Positions 44,246 to 51,635 of a stretch of DNA of 64,000 nucleotides are shown one piece after another. Source of the stretch: Syntrophobotulus glycolicus DSM 8271 (GTDB lineage: Bacteria; Bacillota; Desulfitobacteriia; Desulfitobacteriales; Syntrophobotulaceae); assembly GCF_000190635.1 (NCBI RefSeq), contig NC_015172.1, positions 930,001-994,000 on the forward strand, written 5' to 3'. Within the stretch, counting starts at the first letter, position 1. Every line of letters starts with the position of its first letter. The notes beneath the pieces were generated by a model. The model worked only from the letters and a program-made list of their open reading frames with translations. It searched no databases and was not told the DNA's origin. The translations under genes were made by a program, and so were the position numbers.

Positions 44246-44587
44246 ATGCCACAGCATTTGATGAAAAACATAGACTTTTCCAAGGTTCTGGAGATGGAGG
44301 GTCTGGTTCAGTATCAGGAAGGCCAGGTAGTGAGCAGAACTCTCGCTCAGGGTAAGCCGGTGAGCATCACCTTATTTGCTTTCGCGGAGGGGGAAGAGAT
44401 CAGCTCCCATTCCTCAGGCGGTGATGCGCTGGTCTATCTGCTCGACGGAGAGGCCGAGATCACAATCGGGGAAGAAAGATATCAGATGAAAAAAGGACAG
44501 ACAATCGTCATGCCTGCCGGTATCCCCCATGCCTTACAAGCGGTGAAACCGTTTAAAATGCTGCTGATCGTTATCTTCAGCCTCTGA
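44246..44587 (+). CDS. Cupin domain protein
   Basis: 113 residues from ATG 44246 (CGGAGGGTGG upstream); the frame from 44114 is extended upstream without similarity. A single cupin barrel has motif 1 EEISSHSSGGDALVYLLDGE and motif 2 GQTIVMPAGIPHAL. Motif 1 has one histidine instead of two (SHSSGGDA), which weakens but does not rule out metal binding. Small cupins of this type often bind ligands or detoxify; the role here is unknown. Confidence 0.85.
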   Translation: MPQHLMKNIDFSKVLEMEGLVQYQEGQVVSRTLAQGKPVSITLFAFAEGEEISSHSSGGDALVYLLDGEAEITIGEERYQMKKGQTIVMPAGIPHALQAVKPFKMLLIVIFSL

Positions 44588-44643
44588 TCCGCAAGGGGAT
44601 TAAACAGGGGATAGGTTAGAGAGGAATAGAAAGGTGGAGGAAG

Positions 44644-45000
44644 ATGAAATTTATCTGCTATCCGAAATGCACGACATGCCAAAAGGCGCGGAAGTGGCTT
44701 GATGAACAGGGCATTGCCTATGAGGCCCGGGACATCAAGACCGATAACCCTTCGTTTGAGGAGCTGAAAGCCTGGTTTGCCGCCAGCGGACTCCCTCTGC
44801 GGAAGTTTTTCAATACGAGCGGCTTGCTGTACAAATCCCTGAAGCTAAAAGAAAAGCTGCCCTCCATGAGTGAGGAGGAACAGCTGAAGCTGCTGGCGAC
44901 AGACGGAATGCTGGTGAAGCGTCCGCTCCTGATCAGTGACGGCTTGGTATTGGCAGGGTTCAAAGAAAACGAATGGCGGCATGCTATTCATTCCGGATGA
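44644..45000 (+). CDS. ArsC/Spx family protein (YffB-like thioredoxin fold)
   Basis: 118 residues from ATG 44644 (GGTGGAGGAAG upstream). MKFICYPKCTTCQKARKWLD contains a redox CxxC pair (CTTC) in the thioredoxin-like active site, and DGMLVKRPLLI is the ArsC family strand with the conserved arginine-proline. The family includes arsenate reductases and Spx-type regulators; the RPLL segment and length fit the ArsC-like YffB group. No arsenic genes are nearby, so a general thiol role is as likely. Confidence 0.88.
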   Translation: MKFICYPKCTTCQKARKWLDEQGIAYEARDIKTDNPSFEELKAWFAASGLPLRKFFNTSGLLYKSLKLKEKLPSMSEEEQLKLLATDGMLVKRPLLISDGLVLAGFKENEWRHAIHSG

Positions 45001-45074
45001 CCGCCGCCTTCTTTTTGAACGATAAAACTATCGATATGATCCCTGGCGCACGATTAATTGATTGATCATATAAC

Positions 45075-45105
45075 GAAAGGTCTCTCCAACCGGAGAGGGC
45101 CTTTC
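45075..45105 (+). terminator. Terminator after the arsC-like gene
   Basis: GAAAGG-T-CTCTCC pairs with GGAGAG-GG-CCTTTC around an AACC loop. It lies 75 bases after the stop codon. Confidence 0.7.
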
Positions 45106-45113
45106 TTCAGTTA

Positions 45114-45135
45114 GGCCCCCTTTCGCCAGGGGGCC
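45114..45135. terminator. GC-rich hairpin
   Basis: GGCCCCC at 45114-45120 and GGGGGCC at 45129-45135 form a strong stem with an 8-base loop, followed by five A. Reading on the minus strand it would end in T, so it could terminate antisense transcription. Confidence 0.5.
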
Positions 45136-45171
45136 AAAAACGGTTCAGGCGGTATGTTTTTTTCTTTTTTA

Positions 45172-45200
45172 TTGAAATCACTTTTTATGTAAAATATAAT
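45172..45200 (+). promoter_or_regulatory. Promoter for the PilZ gene
   Basis: TTGAAA at 45172-45177 and TATAAT at 45195-45200 with a 17-bp spacer, near-consensus. The start near 45207 would leave a long leader of about 160 nt before the gene at 45366. I could not recognise a riboswitch there. Confidence 0.75.
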
Positions 45201-45365
45201 AGGATTAGCGCTAGGACCAAAGTAATAAAGATGGATGGGACCAACAGCCCAGAAACAGAGAAGAGTTGACAGTAAACTGTGATAAGGTTTTTGTGGATAA
45301 GGTTTTCCTGCTGATGATCATTGATTTGGTCATGAAAGATTGATCGGAGATGAAAAACAACATTG

Positions 45366-45731
45366 ATGGATAGAAAGATGACCAATGAAAAAAGAAAAAG
45401 TGAACGAATGGAGTATTGTGCCGCAATTCAGTGTTCAAAGGTAATTTCTGAGGGTAAAGTAAAGAGTTTTGATCCTCCTGTGGAAATGAAGGTAAAAAAT
45501 ATTGCTCCCGAAGGATTATGCATCAGCGCATTGGAGTCATTTGAAGTGGGTTCGCTGCTGAAGTTTGATATGATGCTGAAGGATGTCTGGTATAAAGAGA
45601 TTACGGCCACAATTATCTGGACCATAAAAAATAAGAATACATATGATTACGGACTGCATATGCAATATGTGACCGGGCGGTTTGGCGTCCAGATCATAGA
45701 GATGGGGCGGCAGGTCTTCAAAAAGGTCTGA
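45366..45731 (+). CDS. PilZ domain protein (cyclic di-GMP binding)
   Basis: 121 residues from ATG 45366. The PilZ signature is present: RKSERMEY fits the RxxxR motif and KNIAPEGLCI the (D/N)xSxxG motif with alanine in place of serine, followed by beta strands to YGLHMQYV. PilZ domains bind cyclic di-GMP and change motility, adhesion or secretion. It stands alone behind its own promoter. The Ser to Ala change in motif 2 occurs in some functional PilZ proteins, so binding is likely but not certain. Confidence 0.8.
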   Translation: MDRKMTNEKRKSERMEYCAAIQCSKVISEGKVKSFDPPVEMKVKNIAPEGLCISALESFEVGSLLKFDMMLKDVWYKEITATIIWTIKNKNTYDYGLHMQYVTGRFGVQIIEMGRQVFKKV

Positions 45732-45847
45732 CTGGGGAAACCCTCGCCGGTTATCCATTCCGGCTGAAAACAGAGAGAAGAACGTTCAAGGAAAGTGCGG
45801 CGCATCAGGGGTCTTGAAGATGCGGTAAAATTCCTGTTGATCTCTGC

Positions 45848-45877
45848 TTGACAGCATCAGCCGGCAAGGATTATAAT
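45848..45877 (+). promoter_or_regulatory. Promoter of leader module 1
   Basis: TTGACA at 45848-45853 and TATAAT at 45872-45877, spacing 18; both boxes are perfect consensus. It reads toward the terminator at 45944 and the DUF4395 gene. Confidence 0.75.
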
Positions 45878-45911
45878 AACGGCAAACCTCCTGATTCCCG
45901 AAAACCGATAG

Positions 45912-45972
45912 GAATTGAAATGATTGTCTGACTGGGAGACTAGAGGCCATGAGAATATGTTCATGGCCTTTT
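45912..45972 (+). terminator. Leader 1 terminator (candidate riboswitch or attenuator)
   Basis: AGGCCATGA at 45944-45952 pairs with TCATGGCCT at 45961-45969, followed by TTTT. Upstream, GAATTGAA at 45912 is followed 31 bases later by the stem base, exactly as in leader 2 at 47185-47244. The terminator stands 88 bases before the start of the DUF4395 gene. Confidence 0.65.
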
Positions 45973-46059
45973 CGACTGCCCGGGGCAGAACTAACGTATT
46001 GGCTTTTTTCATCATATTATAGGGAAAATGATCGGATCAGATGAAGAGGAGGATGACTG

Positions 46060-46488
46060 ATGAATGAAATCCCTGTCCCTTATCTTAGGGCCAATCAGAC
46101 CGGAATGGTTATTTTGGTTATCCTTGCGGCTATTGTGGGCCAGCCTTGGATCATTGCGGTTCTATGGCTCATTGAAGCTGCCGGGTTAGTATTCGGGGTC
46201 AAAGGAAACTTGTTTATCCGAACGGCAAAACCTTTTTTGCAAAAAAAGATTGCTCAGGCAGAAACGGAAGCCAGAGAGCTGACCCGTTTTAACAATACGT
46301 TAGCGGTACTCTTTCTGAGCATTTCCCTGGTGTTTTTTGTCCTTGGATGGCCTTTGGCCGGCTATATCACGGCCGGTTTGCTGGCTGGAGTTGCGCTGAT
46401 CGCGATCAGTGGTTATTGTCTCGGTTGTTTTTTGTATTTTCAGGTGAAACAGTTCCGGAGAAAATTCACGAAGACAAAATCAAGTTGA
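46060..46488 (+). CDS. DUF4395 family membrane protein
   Basis: 142 residues from ATG 46060 (GAAGAGGAGG upstream). Four hydrophobic segments and the paired-cysteine region GYCLGCFLYFQV fit DUF4395 proteins. A related protein is often found with thiol or sulfur transfer proteins, but no biochemical role is established. It follows a promoter and leader terminator and precedes a radical SAM gene by 22 bases, so the two are likely co-transcribed. Confidence 0.75.
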   Translation: MNEIPVPYLRANQTGMVILVILAAIVGQPWIIAVLWLIEAAGLVFGVKGNLFIRTAKPFLQKKIAQAETEARELTRFNNTLAVLFLSISLVFFVLGWPLAGYITAGLLAGVALIAISGYCLGCFLYFQVKQFRRKFTKTKSS

Positions 46489-46510
46489 AAGGATCAGGGG
46501 AGCAGCCGCG

Positions 46511-47107
46511 ATGATCATGACCTATGAAATAGAAGACAATTTATATGTCAATCTGACCAACCGCTGTCCCAATGCCTGCCGCTTTTGCATCCGGAATAAA
46601 CCGGAAGCTTTCGCGCATGATCTCTGGCTGGATCAAGAGCCCAGCGCCGGGGAGGTCATCCGGGAGATTTTAGCCAGGGAGTTAAGCCAATATCGCCAGC
46701 TGGTGTTCTGCGGCTTCGGCGAGCCCCTGGAAAGGCTTGAGGAAGTGCTGGAGATCGTCAGAAGGGTGAAGGAAAAAAACAAAATCTATGTCAGGATCAA
46801 CACGAACGGGCTGGCTGGCAAAATCCACCGCAGGGATGTCACTCCCCAATTCGAGACGCTGATCGACGGTCTTTCCATCAGCCTCAATGCGGGGAATGCC
46901 GAAGAGTATGATGCTGTCTGTCACAGCGTATTTGGGTTGGAGGCCTTCCCGGCAATTCTCGATTTCGCGGCCAAAAGCAAAGCCTATGTGCAGGATGTGC
47001 AATTCTCAGTTGTTGATTGCCTGCCGCCGGACCGGCTGGCAGCCTGCCGGAAAATAGCGGCGGAGCTCGATATCCCCTTGAAGGTGCGCAGGGAAGTGAA
47101 AGCCTGA
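46511..47107 (+). CDS. Radical SAM protein, TatD-linked type
   Basis: 198 residues from ATG 46511; ATG 46517 is an alternative. NLYVNLTNRCPNACRFCIRN gives the CxxxCxxC motif that binds the 4Fe-4S cluster and SAM, and VFCGFGEPLE the glycine-rich SAM-binding motif. RINTNG is typical of small radical SAM enzymes. Length and the LYVNLTNRCPNAC start match the group usually fused to or next to TatD nuclease; no tatD gene is visible here. The substrate is unknown. The nitrogenase-like operon follows after a promoter and leader. Confidence 0.8.
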   Translation: MIMTYEIEDNLYVNLTNRCPNACRFCIRNKPEAFAHDLWLDQEPSAGEVIREILARELSQYRQLVFCGFGEPLERLEEVLEIVRRVKEKNKIYVRINTNGLAGKIHRRDVTPQFETLIDGLSISLNAGNAEEYDAVCHSVFGLEAFPAILDFAAKSKAYVQDVQFSVVDCLPPDRLAACRKIAAELDIPLKVRREVKA

Positions 47108-47116
47108 AAATAAACG

Positions 47117-47146
47117 CTTGACCGCTGAAAATCAAATATTGTATGA
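47117..47146 (+). promoter_or_regulatory. Promoter of leader module 2 (nitrogenase-like operon)
   Basis: TTGACC at 47117-47122 and TATGAT at 47141-47146 with an 18-bp spacer, starting about 10 bases after the radical SAM stop. It drives the leader that ends in the terminator at 47216-47244. Confidence 0.6.
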
Positions 47147-47184
47147 TGTTATCCGTCAGATCATCTGCAGGAATAATATTCTTT

Positions 47185-47244
47185 GAATTGAAGACAGTGA
47201 TTGCCCAGAAAACTGGAGGTCATACCATGGTATGGCCTCTTTTT
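47185..47244 (+). terminator. Leader 2 terminator (candidate riboswitch or attenuator)
   Basis: GAGGTCATA at 47216-47224 pairs with TATGGCCTC at 47231-47239 (one G-U pair) around a CCATGG loop, followed by TTTTT. The upstream part GAATTGAA at 47185 and the following 31 bases align without gaps to leader 1 at 45912, with about 18 of 31 matching plus all eight of the box. It stands 60 bases before the first nitrogenase-like gene. Confidence 0.65.
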
Positions 47245-47303
47245 GTATGATTTGGGGCCTGCAGCCGGATGATTCCGTACCTGCAGGATGAAACGGGGGG
47301 GAA

Positions 47304-48767
47304 ATGATGACGGTTAATTTAAAAGAACCGGCGGTAGAATTGAGAGAACTGAGGTTGAAGACAATTACCGGTTATGAGGGGGATGCTGTCGATTTAAACA
47401 GCAGGGACGATTTTCGCAATCGGGAACGTTCTTTTACGCAGTGCGGTTCCTGCGGGGCGGACCAGGTGATGAACCTGCTGACCCAGATTCAGGACGCGGC
47501 GGTGGTCGAGCATGGGCCGGCAGGCTGCGCCGGTGATATTTCTTTCCGCAATGGGACGTTCCGGACGGGAAATAAGCGCATGGGCTATGCCGTGCATAAT
47601 GTGAAATACATCAATACCAATCTGGATGAAAACGATACCATATTCGGGGGGGAGGCCAAGCTGGTCAGGGCCGTCCGGGAGGCTTACCGGAGATTTCAGC
47701 CCAGGGCGATTTTTGTCACCACCACCTGCGCCTCGGCCATTATCGGCGATGATGTTCCGGGCATCTGCGATGATTTGGAAGAGGAATTGGGAATCCCGGT
47801 GGTGGCCACCTTATGTGAAGGCTTCCGGACCAATATTTGGGCCACGGGTTTCGACTCGGCCAATCACAGTATTTTACGCAAGATTGTCAAACCGGCCCGC
47901 CAAAAACAAGCGGATTTGATCAATGTGATCAGTTTCCAGCACCGCTTTGTCTATGAAAGTGTTTTCCGGCAGATGGGGCTGCGTCCCAATCACATTGTGC
48001 CGCTTTCCACGATCGAACAGCTGGAGCGCATCTCGGAAGCGGCGGCCACAGTCCAGTATTGCCAGACGTTGGGCACTTATCTGGCCGCCGGGCTGGAGCA
48101 GCACTTCGGAGTCCCGGAGGTGAAAGCGGCCGCTCCCTTTGGCCTGCGGGCCTCAGATGAACTTCTGCGGGAGATCGGCCGGATCTTTCATAAGGAAGCG
48201 GAGGCGGAACAGGTCATCCGCTCGGAACGGGAAAAAATTGCCGAAGACCTGGCCTATCTGCGGGGCCGCCTGAGCGGCAAGACTGCGTTTATCGCCGCGG
48301 GGGGACCCCTGGCTTACAGTATTCTGGCCCTGGTGAAGGATTTGGGGATGGAGGTCGTGGGCACCTGTGTCTGGCACCATGATCAGGTTTATGATAACAG
48401 GCATGAAAAGCTCAATTTTTTAAACTTTGCGACGGAGCATTATGGGAACTTTCCGGTGGGCGTCTGCAATAAGCAAGCGTTTGAGGTCATCAATGCCATT
48501 AATAAGCATCAGCCGGATATTGCCATTTCCAGGCATATGTCGACGGTTTGGGCGGCGAAGCTGGGCATTCCGTCCATTTTTGCCGGCAATGAACCGACCG
48601 AAATGCTGTATGACGGCTTGGTCCGCTTTGGCCAGACCATTCATGACGCCATTTTCAATCCGGCTTTCATCAACAATATCGCCCGCCACAGCAAGCTGCC
48701 CTATACGGACTGGTGGCTGGAGCAAAATACCTATTCTTTCTTAAAAGGGTGCGAAAACAATGAGTGA
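47304..48767 (+). CDS. Nitrogenase component 1-like protein, alpha-type (D1)
   Basis: 487 residues from ATG 47304 (GGGGGGG upstream). Oxidored_nitro fold with NifD-like landmarks: P-cluster cysteines at Cys47/Cys50 in TQCGSCGAD, Cys75 in GPAGCAGD and Cys142 in TTTCASAIIGDD; CEGF at 171-174. Cys253 in VQYCQTLGTY aligns with the FeMo-cofactor cysteine of NifD. The region of the cofactor histidine (HSWDYSGPYHG in NifD) reads GNEPTEMLYDG and lacks it. It is therefore not a standard nitrogenase but a reductase-like relative binding a P-cluster-type centre and perhaps another cofactor. The stop overlaps the start of K1. Confidence 0.85.
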   Translation: MMTVNLKEPAVELRELRLKTITGYEGDAVDLNSRDDFRNRERSFTQCGSCGADQVMNLLTQIQDAAVVEHGPAGCAGDISFRNGTFRTGNKRMGYAVHNVKYINTNLDENDTIFGGEAKLVRAVREAYRRFQPRAIFVTTTCASAIIGDDVPGICDDLEEELGIPVVATLCEGFRTNIWATGFDSANHSILRKIVKPARQKQADLINVISFQHRFVYESVFRQMGLRPNHIVPLSTIEQLERISEAAATVQYCQTLGTYLAAGLEQHFGVPEVKAAAPFGLRASDELLREIGRIFHKEAEAEQVIRSEREKIAEDLAYLRGRLSGKTAFIAAGGPLAYSILALVKDLGMEVVGTCVWHHDQVYDNRHEKLNFLNFATEHYGNFPVGVCNKQAFEVINAINKHQPDIAISRHMSTVWAAKLGIPSIFAGNEPTEMLYDGLVRFGQTIHDAIFNPAFINNIARHSKLPYTDWWLEQNTYSFLKGCENNE

Positions 48768-50091
48768 TGTTGAAATTATCCAGGAACCGCGCCATACCTG
48801 CGCTCTGGGAGGGCTGCAGACCGTAGTGGCCATTGAACGGGCCATTCCCATCTTGCATGCCGGACCGGGCTGCGGCTCCAAGCTGCACCGGGGCATGGCC
48901 CTGGCGGGGGGTTACCAGGGAGCCGGTTACGCGGGGGCGGATGCGACCCCGTGTACGAATATGATCGAGAAGGATGTGGTTTTCGGGGGGACCGAAAAAC
49001 TGCGGGACCTGATTGAGGGGACCCTGAAAATCATGGACGGGGACTTTTTTGTGGTTTTAACCGGCTGCACCGCCGATATTATCGGCGATGATGTCGGCAG
49101 TGTGGTGGCCGATTTCCAGGCCCGGGGGATACCCATCGTCCATGCTGAAACGGCCGGTTTCAAAGGGGATTCCTACAAAGGGCATGAGCTGGTGCTGGAG
49201 GCCATTATCAGGCAGTACCTGCAGCCGGCCGCCCACAAGGAAAAGGGGCTGGTCAATATTTTGGCCAGTGTGCCCCGGCATGATCCTTTTTGGGAAGGAG
49301 ATCTCCATGAGGTGAAAGAACTGCTGGCGGGCATCGGCTTAAAGGCCAATATCTTGTTTGGTTTTGACAGCGGGGGCCGGAAAGCTTTGGAGGCGATCCC
49401 CTCCGCGGAGTTTAACCTGGTGCTTTCTCCCTACCAGGGCTTGAAAACCGCCCAACTGCTGCAGGAGAAATTTGACACCCCTTACCTGCATTATCCGGTT
49501 TTGCCGGTGGGCGGGGCGGAAACCTCCAAGTTTCTGCGGACGGTGGCGGAATTTGCCGGAACCTGGTCCCAAGCCGCCGCTGACGCTGTCGCTTACAGGG
49601 AACGGGAATTTTATCATTATCTGGTGCGTTCCGCGGACCTGCTGACCGAATTCCAGCTCCAGATGCCCAGACGGTTTATCAATATTAATGATGCTTCCTA
49701 CGCCCTGGCGTTCAGCAAGTTTTTGGTCAATGAGCTGGGATATTTCCCGATCCGGCAATTCATTACCGAGAACGTTCCGGAGGAATACCGGCAGCCGGTG
49801 GCGGGTTATTTTCAGGAACTGGGTCCCGGCATTTCCACGGAGGTGACCTTTGCCCAGGACGGAGGGGTGATCAGTGAGGTCATCAATTCCACCAGAATAC
49901 GGGGAACGCCCCTGGTTCTGGGCAGCTCCTGGGAGATCGACCTGGTCGGCAGCATCAAAGGACTGCAGCTGAGTGTGGCCCTGCCGGTCATTGACCGCCT
50001 GATTCTGCATCGCAGCTATGTGGGATACCGGGGCGGCCTGAATCTGGTCGAGGATATTTACAGTAAACTGCTGGCCCTCAATCGCGGTTAG
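48760..50091 (+). CDS. Nitrogenase component 1-like protein, beta-type (K1)
   Basis: 443 residues from ATG 48760, overlapping D1 by 8 bases. NifK-like cysteines for the P-cluster are conserved: Cys14 in RHTCALGGLQ, Cys38 in GPGCGSKLH and Cys103 in LTGCTADIIGDD. The chain is much shorter than NifK because the N-terminal extension is missing. It should form a heterotetramer with D1. Electron donor would be a NifH-like iron protein, but none is encoded in the window. Close in sequence layout to K2 at 51619, pointing to duplication of the pair. Confidence 0.85.
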   Translation: MSDVEIIQEPRHTCALGGLQTVVAIERAIPILHAGPGCGSKLHRGMALAGGYQGAGYAGADATPCTNMIEKDVVFGGTEKLRDLIEGTLKIMDGDFFVVLTGCTADIIGDDVGSVVADFQARGIPIVHAETAGFKGDSYKGHELVLEAIIRQYLQPAAHKEKGLVNILASVPRHDPFWEGDLHEVKELLAGIGLKANILFGFDSGGRKALEAIPSAEFNLVLSPYQGLKTAQLLQEKFDTPYLHYPVLPVGGAETSKFLRTVAEFAGTWSQAAADAVAYREREFYHYLVRSADLLTEFQLQMPRRFININDASYALAFSKFLVNELGYFPIRQFITENVPEEYRQPVAGYFQELGPGISTEVTFAQDGGVISEVINSTRIRGTPLVLGSSWEIDLVGSIKGLQLSVALPVIDRLILHRSYVGYRGGLNLVEDIYSKLLALNRG

Positions 50092-50147
50092 CCGGGAGGG
50101 GGGCTGTGGGGCGGTCTGCCCTATATTTGAGGAAAGAAGGAATGAGA

Positions 50148-51635
50148 ATGGCGATTAATTTAAACGTAAGCGCCGTAGGTACGCGGGAAGAACGGCTGGG
50201 CTCGGTCGTGGGATATGTGGGGGACATCAAGGATCTGGCCCGCCAGAGCAGGTGCGGGACCTTAAAGGACCAGGAGCGCTGCTTCAGTCAGTCCAGCACC
50301 TGTGACAATGGCTGTGCGGTGCACTATCTGGCCCACATCCGCGATGTGGCCGTGATTATCCATGCCCCTTCAGGCTGCGCGGCGCTCGCGTCAGCCTCGG
50401 TCACCATGCACACCCAGCTGGCCGACAAACGGGGCCTGGAGTATCATTCAGTGATTTTGGGAACGGACATGAATGAATCGGATACGGTTTTCGGCGCTGT
50501 GGACGGCCTGCGGGATATTGTGGTGCAGACCTATGAACGGTATAAGCCCTCCGCTGTTTTTGTCGCCACTTCCTGCGTATCCGGAATCATCGGCGAGGAT
50601 GTTGATTCTGTCGTGGAGGAGCTGGACCGGGAGCTGCCGGTACCGGTTGTGGCCATGCATTGCGAGGGCTTTAAATCCAAGGTGTGGGCGACCGGTTTTG
50701 ACGCCGCGGATCATGCGATTCTAAGAGGGATTGTCAAGCCGCCCCGGGAAAAAAGAAATGTCATCAATTTTAAAAACTTCAATGAACTGGCCCGCCGGGA
50801 AATCACCGAGATGTTCGCCAATTTCGGGGTAACTCCGTTTTTCCTCTATTCCAATACCACAGTGGAGGAGCTTTCCCATATTTCAGAAGCCCTGGCCACG
50901 GTCTCCATCTGCGGGACCCTCAGTTCTTATCTGGGCAACGCGCTGGAGCAGGAATACGGGGTTCCTTATATTAAAACCATCAATCCTCTGGGCGTGGCCG
51001 GTTTTGAGATCTGGCTGCGGGAAATCGGGCGGGTGATCGGCAAGGAAAATGAGGTGGAAGCGTATATTCAGGAGCAGCGCCAAATTTACCTCCCCCAGCT
51101 GGAAGAGGTGAAAAAGAAGCTCAAAGGATTGCGGGTCGTGCTGGGCATGGGCTCCAGCTTCGCCTTTCAAGTGGCCCGGGTGATCCAGGAGCTGGACATG
51201 GAAGTGGCTTATATCGCCTCCTGGCATTATGATTCCCGCTACGACGACGGGGAAGCGCCGCCCCATGTGCAATACCTGGCGGAGCACACGCCTGATAATT
51301 TTAAAGTCAGTGTGGCCGACCAGCAGAATTTTGAGATTTTGAATATCCTGAATACCTATAAGCCGGACCTTTATCTGGCCAGACACGGGGGAACCACGGT
51401 TTGGGCCATCAAACAGGGAACGCCCTCGATTTTTATGGCGGATGAGTACATGACGTACGGCTACAAAGGCACTCTGGATTTTGCCTATAAAATTTTAGCG
51501 GCCATTACCAACCGCAGTTTTGAGAAAAACCTGTCCTCCCGGATCGAGCTGCCCTACACCAGCTGGTGGTATGAGCAGGACAGCAGCTTGCTATACAAGA
51601 AAGAAGAGGTGGAAGCCAATGCCCAGGATACTTGA
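50148..51635 (+). CDS. Nitrogenase component 1-like protein, alpha-type (D2)
   Basis: 495 residues from ATG 50148, placed 7 bases behind AGAAGG; ATG 50142 is too close. P-cluster type cysteines are Cys52/Cys56 in STCDNGCAVH, Cys77 in APSGCAAL and Cys143 in ATSCVSGIIGED. The cofactor-type cysteine is Cys255 in VSICGTLSSY, and the usual cofactor histidine is again missing (region reads FMADEYMTYGYKG). It shares KVWATGFDAADHAILRGIVK with D1, so the two alpha-type proteins are paralogues. It overlaps K2 by 17 bases. Confidence 0.85.
   Translation: MAINLNVSAVGTREERLGSVVGYVGDIKDLARQSRCGTLKDQERCFSQSSTCDNGCAVHYLAHIRDVAVIIHAPSGCAALASASVTMHTQLADKRGLEYHSVILGTDMNESDTVFGAVDGLRDIVVQTYERYKPSAVFVATSCVSGIIGEDVDSVVEELDRELPVPVVAMHCEGFKSKVWATGFDAADHAILRGIVKPPREKRNVINFKNFNELARREITEMFANFGVTPFFLYSNTTVEELSHISEALATVSICGTLSSYLGNALEQEYGVPYIKTINPLGVAGFEIWLREIGRVIGKENEVEAYIQEQRQIYLPQLEEVKKKLKGLRVVLGMGSSFAFQVARVIQELDMEVAYIASWHYDSRYDDGEAPPHVQYLAEHTPDNFKVSVADQQNFEILNILNTYKPDLYLARHGGTTVWAIKQGTPSIFMADEYMTYGYKGTLDFAYKILAAITNRSFEKNLSSRIELPYTSWWYEQDSSLLYKKEEVEANAQDT

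Larger units (their letters stand above)
45732..46059. other. Intergenic region holding a promoter-leader-terminator module
   Basis: No gene is visible. A promoter at 45848-45877 is followed by a leader of about 60-90 nt and a terminator hairpin at 45944-45972, all before the DUF4395 gene at 46060. The leader resembles the one upstream of the nitrogenase-like operon. Confidence 0.6.

Noticed and set aside
45207-45365. Cyclic di-GMP riboswitch in the long PilZ leader
   Set aside because: No GEMM-type motif (GGGCAAACC or the receptor loop) was seen in the leader.
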